This document shows positions 1-9,735 of a DNA stretch of 64,000 nt, one piece after another; the stretch's first letter is position 1; every line of letters starts with the position of its first letter. The DNA lies in contig CAVQOL010000001.1 of assembly GCA_963714415.1 (NCBI GenBank), positions 539,298-603,297 on the forward strand, written 5' to 3'. Source of the stretch: JAGXRK01 sp963714415 (GTDB lineage: Bacteria; Bacteroidota; Ignavibacteria; Ignavibacteriales; Ignavibacteriaceae). The notes below the pieces were generated by a model. The model made no database searches and was not told the DNA's origin. It was given only the letters and a program-made list of their open reading frames with translations. The translations under genes and the position numbers were made by a program.

Positions 1-2310
1 GTAAAAGAACTTTCTGACCCAAGAAAATTGACCGATGACAGAGCACGATATCTTGCAAAAGATGGAAAGGTTGTTGTGCTTGTTACTTGCAATATTCATT
101 CAACGGAAATAGGTTCTTCGCAGATGTCCATGGAATTTGCTTATGATCTTATCACAGATAATGCCTCAGAAAAATCGATCAACGCATTGAGCGATGTGAT
201 CTTCATTCTTATGCCTTCAATAAATCCTGACGGCACGACAATGATTGTTGATTGGTATAATAAATATCTCGGAACTGAATTTGATGGAAGTCCGCTCCCG
301 TACTTATACCACAAATATGCGGGACACAATAATAACCGTGATTGGTTTATGTTCAACCTTGTTGAAACAAAAAACGTGGTTGATGTAGCTTTTCATAAGT
401 GGGTGCCTCAAATTTGGCTAGATGAGCATCAAATGGGCAGCACATCGGCAAGGCTTTTTGTTGTTCCATATAAAGATCCTATCAATCCAAACGTTCACCC
501 TATGATATGGCAATGGCAAAAAGTATTGGGCGCATTAACTACGCTTAGACTTGAACAGGAAGATAAAACCGGCGTTATTGATCACGCGTACTTTGAAGGT
601 TGGTGGCAGGGACCTGCAAGCGATTGCGGATTGTGGCATAACCAGATTGCGTTATTATCTGAACTGGCAAGCTGTAACATAGCGAGCCCCATTTACATTG
701 ATCCCAACGAAGTTAAAGCCACTCCGGGACTAACCACTTATGACTTACGCACGAATTATCCGCATCCCTGGCGAGGTGGTTGGTGGCGTTTGAGAGATAT
801 TGTGGATTACGAACTTTCTTTAACGTTTAGTCTTCTTGAATCAGCAGCAAACTTCAAAGAAGAAATTCTTTACAATTATTACCAGATGGGCAAAGATGCC
901 GTGGAACAAGGAAAACTGGGAAATCCATACGCAATAATTATTCCTCGCGATCAAAATGATCATATAACAACCTCTAAAATGATAGAGATTCTTCAGGCGG
1001 GTGCAGTTGAAGTCCATTTTACAGAAAAAGAATTCAGGGTTGATAACACAATTTATCCGGCAGATAGTTATGTTATTTTCTTATCCCAGCCTAACGGAAA
1101 ATATGTAAAAGATCTGTTCGAAGAACAGCGTTATCCTGATCTTCGCGCTTCAAAAAAAGAAGATCCAATAAATCCCTATGATGTGGCCGGATGGACATTA
1201 CCTTACTTGATGGGTGTAAAACACTATACAATTGATAAACCATTTGAACTGCAAACAACTCTTCTGTCTGATGCAAACTATAAGAAAGGTTTTGTCGAAA
1301 ATAAACAGGGCAAATATTTTATAGCACAAGCCGGACCAAATGTAAATTCCACATTAATAAATCGTTTACAAAAAGCTGATGTGCCTGTTTACTGGAACAA
1401 TGAAAAACTTTTAATCGGTGATAATCTATTTAAAGAAGGTTCGGTTGTTTTTCCGTCAGACGAATTATCCTCCGACGAATTGAATAAAATAGTTAATGAT
1501 TTAAATATTCAAATTTATTCCGCCGACGATATAGATTCCAAAAAAATTAAAGAACTTAAAAAAGTAAAGATTGGAATATATCATCCTTATCTTGCAAACA
1601 TGGACGAAGGATGGACCAGACTTGTGCTTGAAAATTACGAGTTTGATTTTATACAGATATTCAATAAGGATATGAAAGAAAAAGATCTTAAGAAAAGATA
1701 TGATGTTATTATTATACCCGATATGAGCACAGAAGTTATAAAAACAGGAAAGTATGGCGGCGAGTACAAGCGTTACAACAGACCCAAACCACCGGAATAT
1801 GAAGGAGGTATTGAAAAAGAAGGGGTCGAAAATTTAAAGCAATTTATTGAAAAGGATGGCGGAAGACTTGTAGTGCTTGGAGATGCATGCAATTTCGCGA
1901 TTGAGGAACTTGAGCTGCGTATAAGAAATGTTCTTAAAGATGTTAAGAGCAATGAATTCTTCTGTCCCGGATCGCTTATTTCACTAATTGTTGATAATAC
2001 AAATCCCATTGGATATGGAATGGAAGAAAATATAATCGGCTACCAGGACAATAATATTGCTTTTCAAACCTCTGTTCCTTTTGGACAGTATGACAGAAGT
2101 ATTGTTGTAAGATATCCCGATAAAGACATTCTCAAATCGGGCTTTTTGCATGGAGAAGATAATCTTTTCCGTAAAGCTGCGCTTGTTGAGTTAAAACAAA
2201 AAGCTGGTCACGTTGTACTAATGGGCTTTAAAGTTCAGAACCGTCATCAGACATTCGGAACGTTCAAATTATTGTTTAATTCATTACACTCTGCGGGTAT
2301 GGTTGAATAG
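1..2310 (+). CDS. M14-family zinc carboxypeptidase-like protein, 5' end outside window
   Basis: Metallopeptidase of the M14 (carboxypeptidase A-like) superfamily. The frame is open from base 1, so the true start lies upstream; the first internal alternative start is a TTG at 28. Counting from that TTG, the zinc-binding HxxE pair is seen as NIHSTEIG (H24, E27), followed by NPDG at about 66-69, NNNRDW at about 101-106, and a candidate third zinc ligand in WLDEHQMG (H134). A long C-terminal part (about residues 280-760) resembles the glutamine-amidotransferase-like tail of large secreted M14 proteins of Bacteroidota. The protein is probably exported, but its signal peptide would lie outside the window. 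Substrate unknown. A hairpin lies 14 bases after the stop. The family call is firm; the exact peptidase activity is inferred. Confidence 0.85.
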   Translation, partial: VKELSDPRKLTDDRARYLAKDGKVVVLVTCNIHSTEIGSSQMSMEFAYDLITDNASEKSINALSDVIFILMPSINPDGTTMIVDWYNKYLGTEFDGSPLPYLYHKYAGHNNNRDWFMFNLVETKNVVDVAFHKWVPQIWLDEHQMGSTSARLFVVPYKDPINPNVHPMIWQWQKVLGALTTLRLEQEDKTGVIDHAYFEGWWQGPASDCGLWHNQIALLSELASCNIASPIYIDPNEVKATPGLTTYDLRTNYPHPWRGGWWRLRDIVDYELSLTFSLLESAANFKEEILYNYYQMGKDAVEQGKLGNPYAIIIPRDQNDHITTSKMIEILQAGAVEVHFTEKEFRVDNTIYPADSYVIFLSQPNGKYVKDLFEEQRYPDLRASKKEDPINPYDVAGWTLPYLMGVKHYTIDKPFELQTTLLSDANYKKGFVENKQGKYFIAQAGPNVNSTLINRLQKADVPVYWNNEKLLIGDNLFKEGSVVFPSDELSSDELNKIVNDLNIQIYSADDIDSKKIKELKKVKIGIYHPYLANMDEGWTRLVLENYEFDFIQIFNKDMKEKDLKKRYDVIIIPDMSTEVIKTGKYGGEYKRYNRPKPPEYEGGIEKEGVENLKQFIEKDGGRLVVLGDACNFAIEELELRIRNVLKDVKSNEFFCPGSLISLIVDNTNPIGYGMEENIIGYQDNNIAFQTSVPFGQYDRSIVVRYPDKDILKSGFLHGEDNLFRKAALVELKQKAGHVVLMGFKVQNRHQTFGTFKLLFNSLHSAGMVE

Positions 2311-2323
2311 TTTTAATCTAAGT

Positions 2324-2352
2324 GTGGAGTTCACCTTAGAGGTGGCCTCCAC
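2324..2352. repeat. 29-bp imperfect palindrome, copy 1 (possible terminator)
   Basis: The arms GTGGAG and CTCCAC enclose a second stem, CACCT/AGGTG, with a TAG loop. It sits just after the stop of the M14 gene. Its reverse complement matches the palindrome at 5806-5834 at 26 of 29 positions, so the two copies are in inverted orientation around the 2.5-5.8 kb genes. It could act as a terminator (no T-tract follows) or be a dispersed palindromic repeat. Confidence 0.7.
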
Positions 2353-2559
2353 TTTCTTTATACTATATTCCATCTTTCACCTCACAACTCTTAGCAAACG
2401 CGAATTTGTGCGTTTATGATTATTGTCCTTCCTGAACGGCATCTTCCTATCTGCAATTTCTGTCGTTTTTACGCAGGCAGAATATACTGTGTAAAAGAAA
2501 ATATTATTAATTAAATAGTATCTTGTGACCCAAATTTTAAATAAAATAGACAGTGCCTT

Positions 2560-3066
2560 ATGAGAATAATTTATTTTGTGATTTTTGTTACAAGCATTTT
2601 AATGTTTGCTTGTTCAGAAAAAAAAGAAACTGAGCATCGCGAAACAAACAGCTCTACTGCAGATACATCTGAATATCAATTTTATGGATACATTTCAACG
2701 ATTACTGAAATTGAGAATTGTTATTCCATTTCTGTTGATACAATTCAATATTACATTGGCGCCGAAGCACAAAAGCAATTTGAATTAGATAATGATTTAA
2801 CAGAAGCTGCGTTTGAAAACACATTTTATATACGAAACCTAAAAGAAGAATATGTTGATATGAAGGTTTCGGATAAGGTTGAAATTATTACTCAAACTTT
2901 TTCATTTGATGAATCCGGTATGTTTGAGATTAATAAGAAAATTACGCTTGATGAATTTGTGTCGTATTTGAAATCAGATGATGGGGGCAGATTTAAATAT
3001 ATTCCATTTGAGTTAGTGCTTCAAAATGATCAGGTTATTAAAATTAAAGAAATTTACATTCCGTGA
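2560..3066 (+). CDS. small hypothetical lipoprotein
   Basis: 168 residues. The N-terminus is a lipoprotein signal: MRIIYFVIFVTSILMFACSE, with a lipobox LMFAC and the acylated Cys at residue 18. The mature part is rich in acidic residues and Ile/Tyr, with no domain that I recognise. It precedes the T9SS-tailed NlpC/P60 protein by 17 bases on the same strand, so the two are probably cotranscribed. Function unknown; anchoring in a membrane is inferred from the lipobox. Confidence 0.75.
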   Translation: MRIIYFVIFVTSILMFACSEKKETEHRETNSSTADTSEYQFYGYISTITEIENCYSISVDTIQYYIGAEAQKQFELDNDLTEAAFENTFYIRNLKEEYVDMKVSDKVEIITQTFSFDESGMFEINKKITLDEFVSYLKSDDGGRFKYIPFELVLQNDQVIKIKEIYIP

Positions 3067-3083
3067 ACTAAAGGATTAAAATA

Positions 3084-5796
3084 ATGTTAAAGAAGATTCT
3101 TGTGTTGTCTCTTGTTTTTTACGCAATAACTTTTTCTCAAGTTACTTATGAAAAAATATTTGAAAAAAATATAAATGAAATATCCATTCCATTGAGGATT
3201 GAAAACTCCGGGATTTATTGTATATCATCATTTGATGTAAATAAAGACACTGTTCTTCTAAATTCCTTTGATCCGCGACCAGGTGAATTATTTGTAAATA
3301 ATAAATCATTAAAGACACATCAAAATAATTCGGGGACAGTTGATAACTTAATCTCTTTATCAAAAAGCAAAATTTCAGGCTTAGACGATGAGTCTTATTT
3401 AGGAATCAAATACAAAAGAGTATTTGTTAATAACAATAGCGATGTGTTTCTTGACGAAGATGGAATACTTACAAATGATAATGGTGAGCAAATCAATGTC
3501 ATCGTTGAGAATAGAAATGTTTTAAATGTTGATTTCAGATTAAGATTCATTTACAAAAAATATTACCCTGAATTTTCCAAATAATCTTGCTTGTGCAGAT
3601 TTTATTGGTCTTGATAGAAATGGAAACTCTTTTGTGTTGGTTGAAACTTTTTTATCTGATATTCCGCTAAAAATTAAACGAGAAGTTTATGTCATTTCAA
3701 AAGAAGAGAATCTGCTCTCTATTCTTGAAATTCCATCAATAAAATATTTTCTAACACTCCGCGATTTCCAGATTGACGCCGAAGGAAATTTATATCATCT
3801 GTTAAGCGAAAAAGATAAAGTTACAATTTTCAAATGGACGGGTTTAACGAGAAATAACAAGGGCGAAATTTTTCAATATCCTTCTAAATACAATTACTCT
3901 TTTCATTTTAATGAATTGCTTCCGACAGATGAAGCCGAAGTAGATTTGTCAAATATTATTAATCAACCAACAGCTGTCAGCAGAACAGATGCCTTACAAA
4001 TTGCAGAGAAATATGTGTACCTAAAATACTATTGTAATTCAAATAACCTTGCGCCCGCCCCTGTACTGGATCCATATGGAGACTATGTTCAGACCCCATC
4101 TTGGCTTGTGGTTGGATATAATGCAACGGTTCCTTATAAGTGGGGTGGTTTTAATACGATTTCACAATTTGTTTCAGGGCTTAGCAACGGAAGATATGCG
4201 GGAGATATTCATACTGCGGGTGTTTCTTCTTATGCTGTCGGTGTTGATTGTTCTGGTTTTGTAAGCAGATGCTGGCAACTTACATATCACGCTACAACCA
4301 GCTCTATGCCCGGCATAACAACTCAATATGCTTCCTGGGATGATCTAAAACCGGGTGATGCAGTGCATAAGGTTGGACATGTGCGTTTGTTCGTTAAAAA
4401 AAATCCTAATGGTTCGCTTAAAATTGTTGAAGCCGCTTCAAGACATTGGAATGTTTCTTACTGGTCTTTTAATCTTTCCGATTTAACTACATATACTCCT
4501 CGCTATTATAATGGTATGGAAACGAATTATTCCATAAAGCAACCAACTTTAGTTAGTGTGATTGTTCCATCAACCAACCAAGCCGATCTTACATGGACTT
4601 CTGATACTTCCGGAGTTAAAGGGTATAGATTATATAAATCCACCGATGGAGAAACATGGACTTTATTTGCAGACGAGAATACAATTACCTCTACATCTGC
4701 AACTATAATTAAAGCTAATCAAGTTGAATATTATCGAATTTCCAGTGTGTTGAGAGATGGTTTAGATACAGAAAGCGACTGGTCAAATGCTCTTGGTAGC
4801 GGTGAGTCATCCGGCGGCAATAAAATTTTAATTGTTGATGGATATGAAAGGAATGCCGGTGGTGCAAGTTGGCAAGGTCCGGGACATAACTTTGCTGTAA
4901 GGTATGGCGAAGCACTAAAGAAAAAATCTTTAAACTTTGATTGTGTTAAAAACAGTTTGGTTTCTAATTCACAAATAAATCTGAATAACTATAACGCTGT
5001 TATGTGGATTCTCGGAGACGAAAGCACGGCAGATGAAACATTTAATTCAAACGAGCAAACAGCTGTTATGACTTATCTGGAAAGTGGTGGAAAACTATTC
5101 GTGTCGGGAAGTGAAATCGGTTGGGATTTGGATTACCTGGGAAGTGCAAGCGATAAAAGTTTTTATAATAATTATTTAAAAGCAAGCTACGTTGCAGATA
5201 ATGCAAATTCAAATTCTGTTTACGGAACAAGCGAAAGTATTTTTTCTGGAATGAATTTTTATATTGGACAAACTTATGAAGAAGATTATCCTGACGAAAT
5301 TACAGCCTTTAGCGGCAGCACAGTATGTTTAAAATATTCAAACGACAAAGGAGCGGGTATTTTATATTCGGGAACTTTCGGCTCTTCTTCAAACACAGGA
5401 AAAATTATACATTTTGGTTTTCCGCTTGAGACAACCGCTGATGATTCAAAATTCGAAGATGTTATTTCAAAAAGCGTTGATTTCTTTTTCGGGACAACCT
5501 CTATCCAAGACGATGTTGACAAAATTACAGAATTTCAACTATCACAAAATTATCCTAATCCCTTTAACCCGAGTACTGTTATTGGTTATCAGATATCAGC
5601 TAATAGTTATGTAAGTCTGAAGGTTTATGACTTATTAGGAAGGGAAATAGCAACTTTGGTTAATGAAGAACAAGCTGCTGGGGTTTACGAGGTAAAGTTC
5701 ACGATTAACGATGAACCATTAACTTCGGGTGTATACTTTTATCGTTTGCAGGCAGGGGAATATATGGCTATGAAAAAGATGTTATTGATCAAATAA
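3084..5796 (+). CDS. secreted NlpC/P60-type protein with T9SS C-terminal domain, broken by a +1 frameshift
   Basis: Two overlapping open frames make one protein of about 903 residues. The first (3084-3584) starts with a signal peptide ending near ITFSQ. The second is open from 3544 and continues the same sequence. Dropping one A from the A6 run at 3555-3560 joins them as ..FIYKNITLNFPNN.. The second part holds an NlpC/P60-like catalytic core (VDCSGFV for the Cys, GHVRLF for the His), a fibronectin type III-like segment (ADLTWTSDTSGVKGYRLYKS), a flavodoxin/GATase-like region beginning KILIVDGYERNAGG, and a type IX secretion tail with QNYPNPFNPS and a final KMLLIK. Probably a cell-surface or secreted cell-wall amidase/peptidase. 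The frameshift is either a sequence error or a real mutation; the total length of 2713 bases is one over a multiple of three. Confidence 0.75.
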
Positions 5797-5805
5797 ATAT
5801 TTAAT

Positions 5806-5834
5806 GTGGAGGCCACCTTTGAGGTGGACTCCAC
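5806..5834. repeat. 29-bp imperfect palindrome, copy 2, between convergent genes
   Basis: Stem GTGGAG/CTCCAC with inner stem CACCT/AGGTG and a TTG loop. It lies in the 48-base gap between the T9SS-tailed gene and the convergent M48 gene, a good place for a two-way terminator. It is nearly identical to the reverse complement of 2324-2352. Confidence 0.7.
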
Positions 5835-5844
5835 ACGTCACAAA

Positions 5845-6648
5845 TTATTTTTTGTAATACTTCAGCGCTTCAGGAAGGTGCTTTTTAATATTCGCAATTC
5901 TTGTTTCATCAGATGGATGTGTGCTTAAAAATTCCGGCGGTGAAGCACCGCCTTTCATAGCAGACATCCTTGTCCAGAAATCTACTGCTACATTCGGATT
6001 ATAACCAGCCATCGCCATAAATATCAAACCCAATCTGTCTGCTTCGCTTTCATGCGTTCTGCTGAAGGGAAGCATTACTCCAATCGTAGTACCGACTCCG
6101 TATGCAGTCATAAAAAGATTTTGTGTTAATTCGGGTTCGTCTTTCAAAGCAACCGATAGTGCCATTCCACCAAGCTCCTGAAGTAAACCCTGACTCATTC
6201 TTTCACCGCCATGCTGTGCAATTGCATGAGCAATTTCATGTCCCATTACAACTGCTAGTCCGGTTTCATCCTGTGTTATCGGAAGTATTCCGGTATAAAC
6301 AACAACTTTACCGCCGGGCATACACCAAGCATTTACGTCGGGGCTTTCAACCAGATTAAAATCCCATTGATATCCCTGTAATTCTTTAGATAGATTGTTT
6401 TGTGCAAAATACGTTTCAACAGCTCTTTGAACGTTCACACCTATGCGCTTCACCATCGCAGTTTTATTTGCATCGGTACTCAACTTATTCTGTTTTAAAA
6501 ATTCATCATACTGCTGGAAACTTAACGCATTAATTTCCGATGCAGGAATCAAGTTTAGCTGCGATCTCCCTGTAATTGGAACAGTACTGCAATAATAAAC
6601 AGTAAATGCCAGCAATAGCACCGGTAAAATTATTTTTAATGATCTCAT
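5845..6648 (-). CDS. M48-family metalloprotease, lipoprotein
   Basis: Zinc metalloprotease of the Ste24/BepA-like M48 group, 267 residues. The N-terminus is a lipoprotein signal with Cys20 in VYYC. The catalytic motif is GHEIAHA (HEIAH at 137-141), and the third zinc ligand is E202 in ESEADRLG. The C-terminus has the usual THPSDETRIANI stretch of the family. The protein is short for BepA, which adds TPR repeats, so it is the bare protease form. It probably acts in the periplasm on damaged envelope proteins. It is transcribed towards the T9SS-tailed gene with a palindrome between them. Family and active site are certain; the substrate is unknown. Confidence 0.93.
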   Translation of the reverse strand: MRSLKIILPVLLLAFTVYYCSTVPITGRSQLNLIPASEINALSFQQYDEFLKQNKLSTDANKTAMVKRIGVNVQRAVETYFAQNNLSKELQGYQWDFNLVESPDVNAWCMPGGKVVVYTGILPITQDETGLAVVMGHEIAHAIAQHGGERMSQGLLQELGGMALSVALKDEPELTQNLFMTAYGVGTTIGVMLPFSRTHESEADRLGLIFMAMAGYNPNVAVDFWTRMSAMKGGASPPEFLSTHPSDETRIANIKKHLPEALKYYKK

Positions 6649-6749
6649 TTTTTGCCTCTCTGTTTTTACAAGATATGATTTTCTTCTTTTTAAATATAAA
6701 AAATAATATTCCGAGAATGCAATCTAAAGACATACTCCATTTACTTGAT

Positions 6750-6757
6750 TATATTTG
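6750..6757 (+). promoter_or_regulatory. candidate Bacteroidota -7 element for ychF
   Basis: TATATTTG matches the Bacteroidota promoter consensus TAnnTTTG and lies 32 bases before the ychF ATG in a very AT-rich spacer. I could not identify a clear -33 TTG at the right distance, so this is a motif match only. Confidence 0.35.
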
Positions 6758-6789
6758 TATTAAATTATTAGAAATAAAAAGAGAAACAG

Positions 6790-7872
6790 ATGCAAATAGG
6801 AATAGTCGGGCTGCCATATTCCGGGAAATCAACACTTTTCCAAACGATAACCAAAACACTTTTAGATCCCGCAGAGCTTTTAAAATCAGAAGCACATCAG
6901 GCTGTTATAAAAGTACCGGATGCAAGACTTGATAAGCTGACAGAAATGTTCAACCCGAAGAAAAAAGTAAATGCAACTATTGAGGTTGTAGATGTTGTTG
7001 GTTTACAAAAAGGTGATTCGGGTTCTACACAGTTTACGGGAAATTTTCTTTCTAAGGTAAAAACAAATGATGCGCTTGTCCAGGTAGTAAGATTGTTTTC
7101 AAATGAGTCCGTTCCTCATCCCGATGGATCAATAAATATGGCGCGGGATATTGATTCTTTTGAGACGGAATTTATTATTTCAGATATGTCTTTGATTGAA
7201 AAAAGATTGGAGAATATAAAGAAGCAAATAATGAAAACGAATGATGATAAACTTAAGCGTGAAGTTCCTCTTCTTGAAAAATGTCTTGAGCTTCTTCAAA
7301 ATGAAACCCCACTACGTGACCATAATTTCACTAAAGACGAAATGTTGATTTTAAGAACCTATCAGCTTCTTTCAATCAAACCGATGCTGATTGCTCTTAA
7401 CTTCGATGAATCGCAAACAAATGATACGGAAACGTTCCTTAACGAACTTATAAAGAAAAAACTTGGTCCTAACACAAAGGCACTATACTTTTTCGGCCAG
7501 ATTGAAATGGAAATGGCTGAACTTTCGGAAGAAGATGCTAAAGTTTTTATGGATGATTACGGAATTAAAGAATCTGCACTTGATAGTCTGATAAGAGAAT
7601 CTTATGACCTGCTTGGTCTTCAATCTTTCTTCACCGTCGGCGATGATGAATGCCGCGCATGGACAATTAGAAAAGGAATGAATGCTCAGGAATCGGCAGG
7701 AGAAATTCATACGGATTTTTTCAAAAAATTTATCCGTGCAGAAGTTGTTTCTTATGATGATTATCTTGAGCTCGGTTCGTTTCCAAAAGCAAAAGAAGCC
7801 GGCAAATGGAGATTGGAAGGTAAAGAATATATTGTTAAAGATGGGGATATTATTTCAGTAAGACATAGTTAA
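6790..7872 (+). CDS. ychF: YchF-like P-loop GTPase/ATPase with TGS domain
   Basis: Obg/YchF-type nucleotide-binding protein that associates with ribosomes. 360 residues, the usual YchF length. Walker A is GLPYSGKST at 7-15; most YchF proteins have NVGKST here, so this copy is divergent. The switch II region is DVVGLQKG, and the base-recognition motif follows the YchF NxxE pattern (LNFDES), which favours ATP. The C-terminal TGS domain (from about residue 275) contains the conserved FFTVGDDECRAW, IHTDFFKKFIRAEV and the ending VKDGDIISVRHS. It starts a co-directional run with the DUF1844 gene and nadK. Because the P-loop differs, it may be a paralogue rather than the canonical copy. Confidence 0.88.
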   Translation: MQIGIVGLPYSGKSTLFQTITKTLLDPAELLKSEAHQAVIKVPDARLDKLTEMFNPKKKVNATIEVVDVVGLQKGDSGSTQFTGNFLSKVKTNDALVQVVRLFSNESVPHPDGSINMARDIDSFETEFIISDMSLIEKRLENIKKQIMKTNDDKLKREVPLLEKCLELLQNETPLRDHNFTKDEMLILRTYQLLSIKPMLIALNFDESQTNDTETFLNELIKKKLGPNTKALYFFGQIEMEMAELSEEDAKVFMDDYGIKESALDSLIRESYDLLGLQSFFTVGDDECRAWTIRKGMNAQESAGEIHTDFFKKFIRAEVVSYDDYLELGSFPKAKEAGKWRLEGKEYIVKDGDIISVRHS

Positions 7873-7930
7873 GTCAGGCGAAATTCATTTATTAAATTGT
7901 TAATTTGCAAACAACAATTTGAAAGATTTT

Positions 7931-8197
7931 ATGGAAGATAAATGGACAAATGAAATGCTTTTTATACAGCTTGTGATGCAAAATCATCAGATGGCAATGA
8001 TGTCTCTGGGAAAACTGGAAAATCCCGTTGCCGGAAAAACAGAACAGAACCTTGAGTTTGCAAAACTTTCTATTGATACTCTTGATATGATAAAAGAAAA
8101 AACGAAAGGCAATCTTTCCGAGTACGAAGAGAAATTTCTTGATGAAACGCTTAAAGAAGTTAAGCTCGTTTATGTAAATGAGATGAATAAAAATTAG
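7931..8197 (+). CDS. DUF1844 family protein
   Basis: Small protein of 88 residues matching the DUF1844 pattern: an aromatic N-terminal stretch with QLVMQNHQMAMMSLGKL, then a second helix around AKLSIDTLDMIKEKTKGNL and the ending LDETLKEVKLVYVNEM. The first ATG at 7931 was preferred to the in-frame TTG at 7919, because family members start close to this point. All-helical, cytosolic, function unknown. It sits 36 bases before nadK on the same strand and is probably part of the same transcript. Confidence 0.8.
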   Translation: MEDKWTNEMLFIQLVMQNHQMAMMSLGKLENPVAGKTEQNLEFAKLSIDTLDMIKEKTKGNLSEYEEKFLDETLKEVKLVYVNEMNKN

Positions 8198-8233
8198 ATC
8201 ACAACTTTATACAAATAATAACGAGAAGCGGCA

Positions 8234-9136
8234 ATGCTAATTGGTATCGTTGCTAACATAACAAAAGAAAACGTGCTTGAAGTTGTTTCGTCCTTCATTC
8301 ACAAGCTTAAAGAGAATAACCTCGATTATCTGCTTACAAAATCTCTTGTCGAAGATAAGGGCAAATTAAAGATCCAGCTCGATGAAGAATTTCCCAATGA
8401 AGATAAAGAAATTTATGAAAAAAGTGATCTGATACTTTCCATCGGCGGCGACGGTACAATGCTGGCAACAGCCTTTCATGCTTTTAACTACGATAAACCA
8501 GTACTTGGAGTAAATATTGGCAAACTAGGTTTTCTTGTCGAGGCAGACGTTGTTCATATGGACAAAATAATTGAAGCAATAAAAACAAAAAATTATACTA
8601 TTGATGAGCGAATGGTTATTACTGGTGATTGCGCCAGTTACGGTTGTGAAAAGTTGTTTGCAATTAATGACATCGTAATCGAAAAAGGCGGCTGGCCAAA
8701 AATGATTGAGCTTTCTGCCTGGGTAGATGGAGAATACGTAACGACTTTTTCCGCTGATGGTTTGATTGTCGCGACACCAACTGGTTCAACGGGATATTCG
8801 ATTTCTGTGGGCGGACCAATAGTTTCACCTCAGTCAAGTGTAATAACGCTTTCACCAATTTCACCGCATAGCTTAACAGTACGTCCGCTGGTTTTGCCAA
8901 GCAATCAGGAACTTCTTATTCGCGCTGATTCACCACACACACATCTTATGGTTAGCTGTGATGGACAAAGAGTTTTTACTTTTCCGCCTCCTTTTGAAAT
9001 AACAATCAGGAAATATGAAAAATCATTAAAGCTTGTTCATACATCATTAACAACATATTTTGAAACTCTCAGGAAAAAACTTCTTTGGGGAGTTGATGTG
9101 CGTTTCAATCGGCTAGATAATAAGGAAGAAAAATGA
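8234..9136 (+). CDS. nadK: NAD kinase
   Basis: ATP-NAD kinase, which phosphorylates NAD to NADP in the cytosol. 300 residues, typical length. The catalytic loop GGDGT is at 71-75 (LSIGGDGTMLAT), followed by the NIGKLGFLVE stretch and the NAD-binding signature ATPTGSTGYSISVGGPI. Further family features are the SPISPHSLTVRPLVLP segment and the VSCDGQ motif. The stop overlaps the start of the thioredoxin-like gene by four bases (ATGA), so the two are translationally coupled. The call is certain. Confidence 0.97.
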   Translation: MLIGIVANITKENVLEVVSSFIHKLKENNLDYLLTKSLVEDKGKLKIQLDEEFPNEDKEIYEKSDLILSIGGDGTMLATAFHAFNYDKPVLGVNIGKLGFLVEADVVHMDKIIEAIKTKNYTIDERMVITGDCASYGCEKLFAINDIVIEKGGWPKMIELSAWVDGEYVTTFSADGLIVATPTGSTGYSISVGGPIVSPQSSVITLSPISPHSLTVRPLVLPSNQELLIRADSPHTHLMVSCDGQRVFTFPPPFEITIRKYEKSLKLVHTSLTTYFETLRKKLLWGVDVRFNRLDNKEEK

Positions 9137-9636
9137 AAATATTATTTTTAATAATCGTGTTTGCTTTAAATTCATTTGTCTGTGCTCAGACCAATTATGA
9201 AATACAAACCGATGAAAAAACCGGGAAGGAAATGATTGTCGGAATCTATACAAGAGATATCCTGCTTTCGCCGGAATGGGAAGATGAATATTTGAATTAT
9301 AGTATTGATGCAATTGCTGCAGATGAAATTATTCCTCTCATAGAAAACATTAAAATAAAAATTGTTGGTGCTACTTGGTGCAGTGACTCACGTGAACAAA
9401 TTCCGCGATTTTATAAAATATTAGATTATCTCGCATTCCCGGAAGAAAATGTCGAGCTGATTTTTGTTAACCGAAATAAGGATGGCCTTGCCGACGAAGC
9501 TACCGGGCTGGGAATAGAACTTGTTCCTACATTTATTTTTTACAAAAATGATTCTGAGCTTGGAAGAATAATTGAAACACCATATGAACGTCTTGAGCTG
9601 GATATGCTCAGCATACTAAATGAATCAATGGAATGA
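9133..9636 (+). CDS. exported thioredoxin-fold protein with a single active-site Cys
   Basis: 167 residues with a cleavable signal peptide (MKILFLIIVFALNSFVCAQ). The thioredoxin fold is recognised from VGATWCSDSREQIPRF and the cis-proline loop VPTFIFYK. The redox motif is CSDS instead of CxxC: only the first Cys remains, so ordinary disulfide exchange of the CxxC type is unlikely. It may act in mixed disulfides or as a binding protein in the periplasm. Its start overlaps the nadK stop by four bases. The fold is clear; the role is unknown. Confidence 0.8.
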   Translation: MKILFLIIVFALNSFVCAQTNYEIQTDEKTGKEMIVGIYTRDILLSPEWEDEYLNYSIDAIAADEIIPLIENIKIKIVGATWCSDSREQIPRFYKILDYLAFPEENVELIFVNRNKDGLADEATGLGIELVPTFIFYKNDSELGRIIETPYERLELDMLSILNESME

Positions 9637-9735
9637 TGTTCTGCAAATTTCCGACATTATATCTCTGCAGGATTTCAATATTTTAAAATAGAATATGGTT
9701 AATAAAAACTTTCATCAAACAATAAAGAATAAAAT

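Noticed and set aside
2396..2415. Small hairpin AAACGC / GCGTTT in the spacer after the M14 gene
   Set aside because: Six pairs without a T-tract and close to a better palindrome; too weak to call.
6606..6932. Open frame of 108 codons across the M48-ychF spacer
   Set aside because: It overlaps the start of ychF in another frame and the end of the M48 start region; no coding character.
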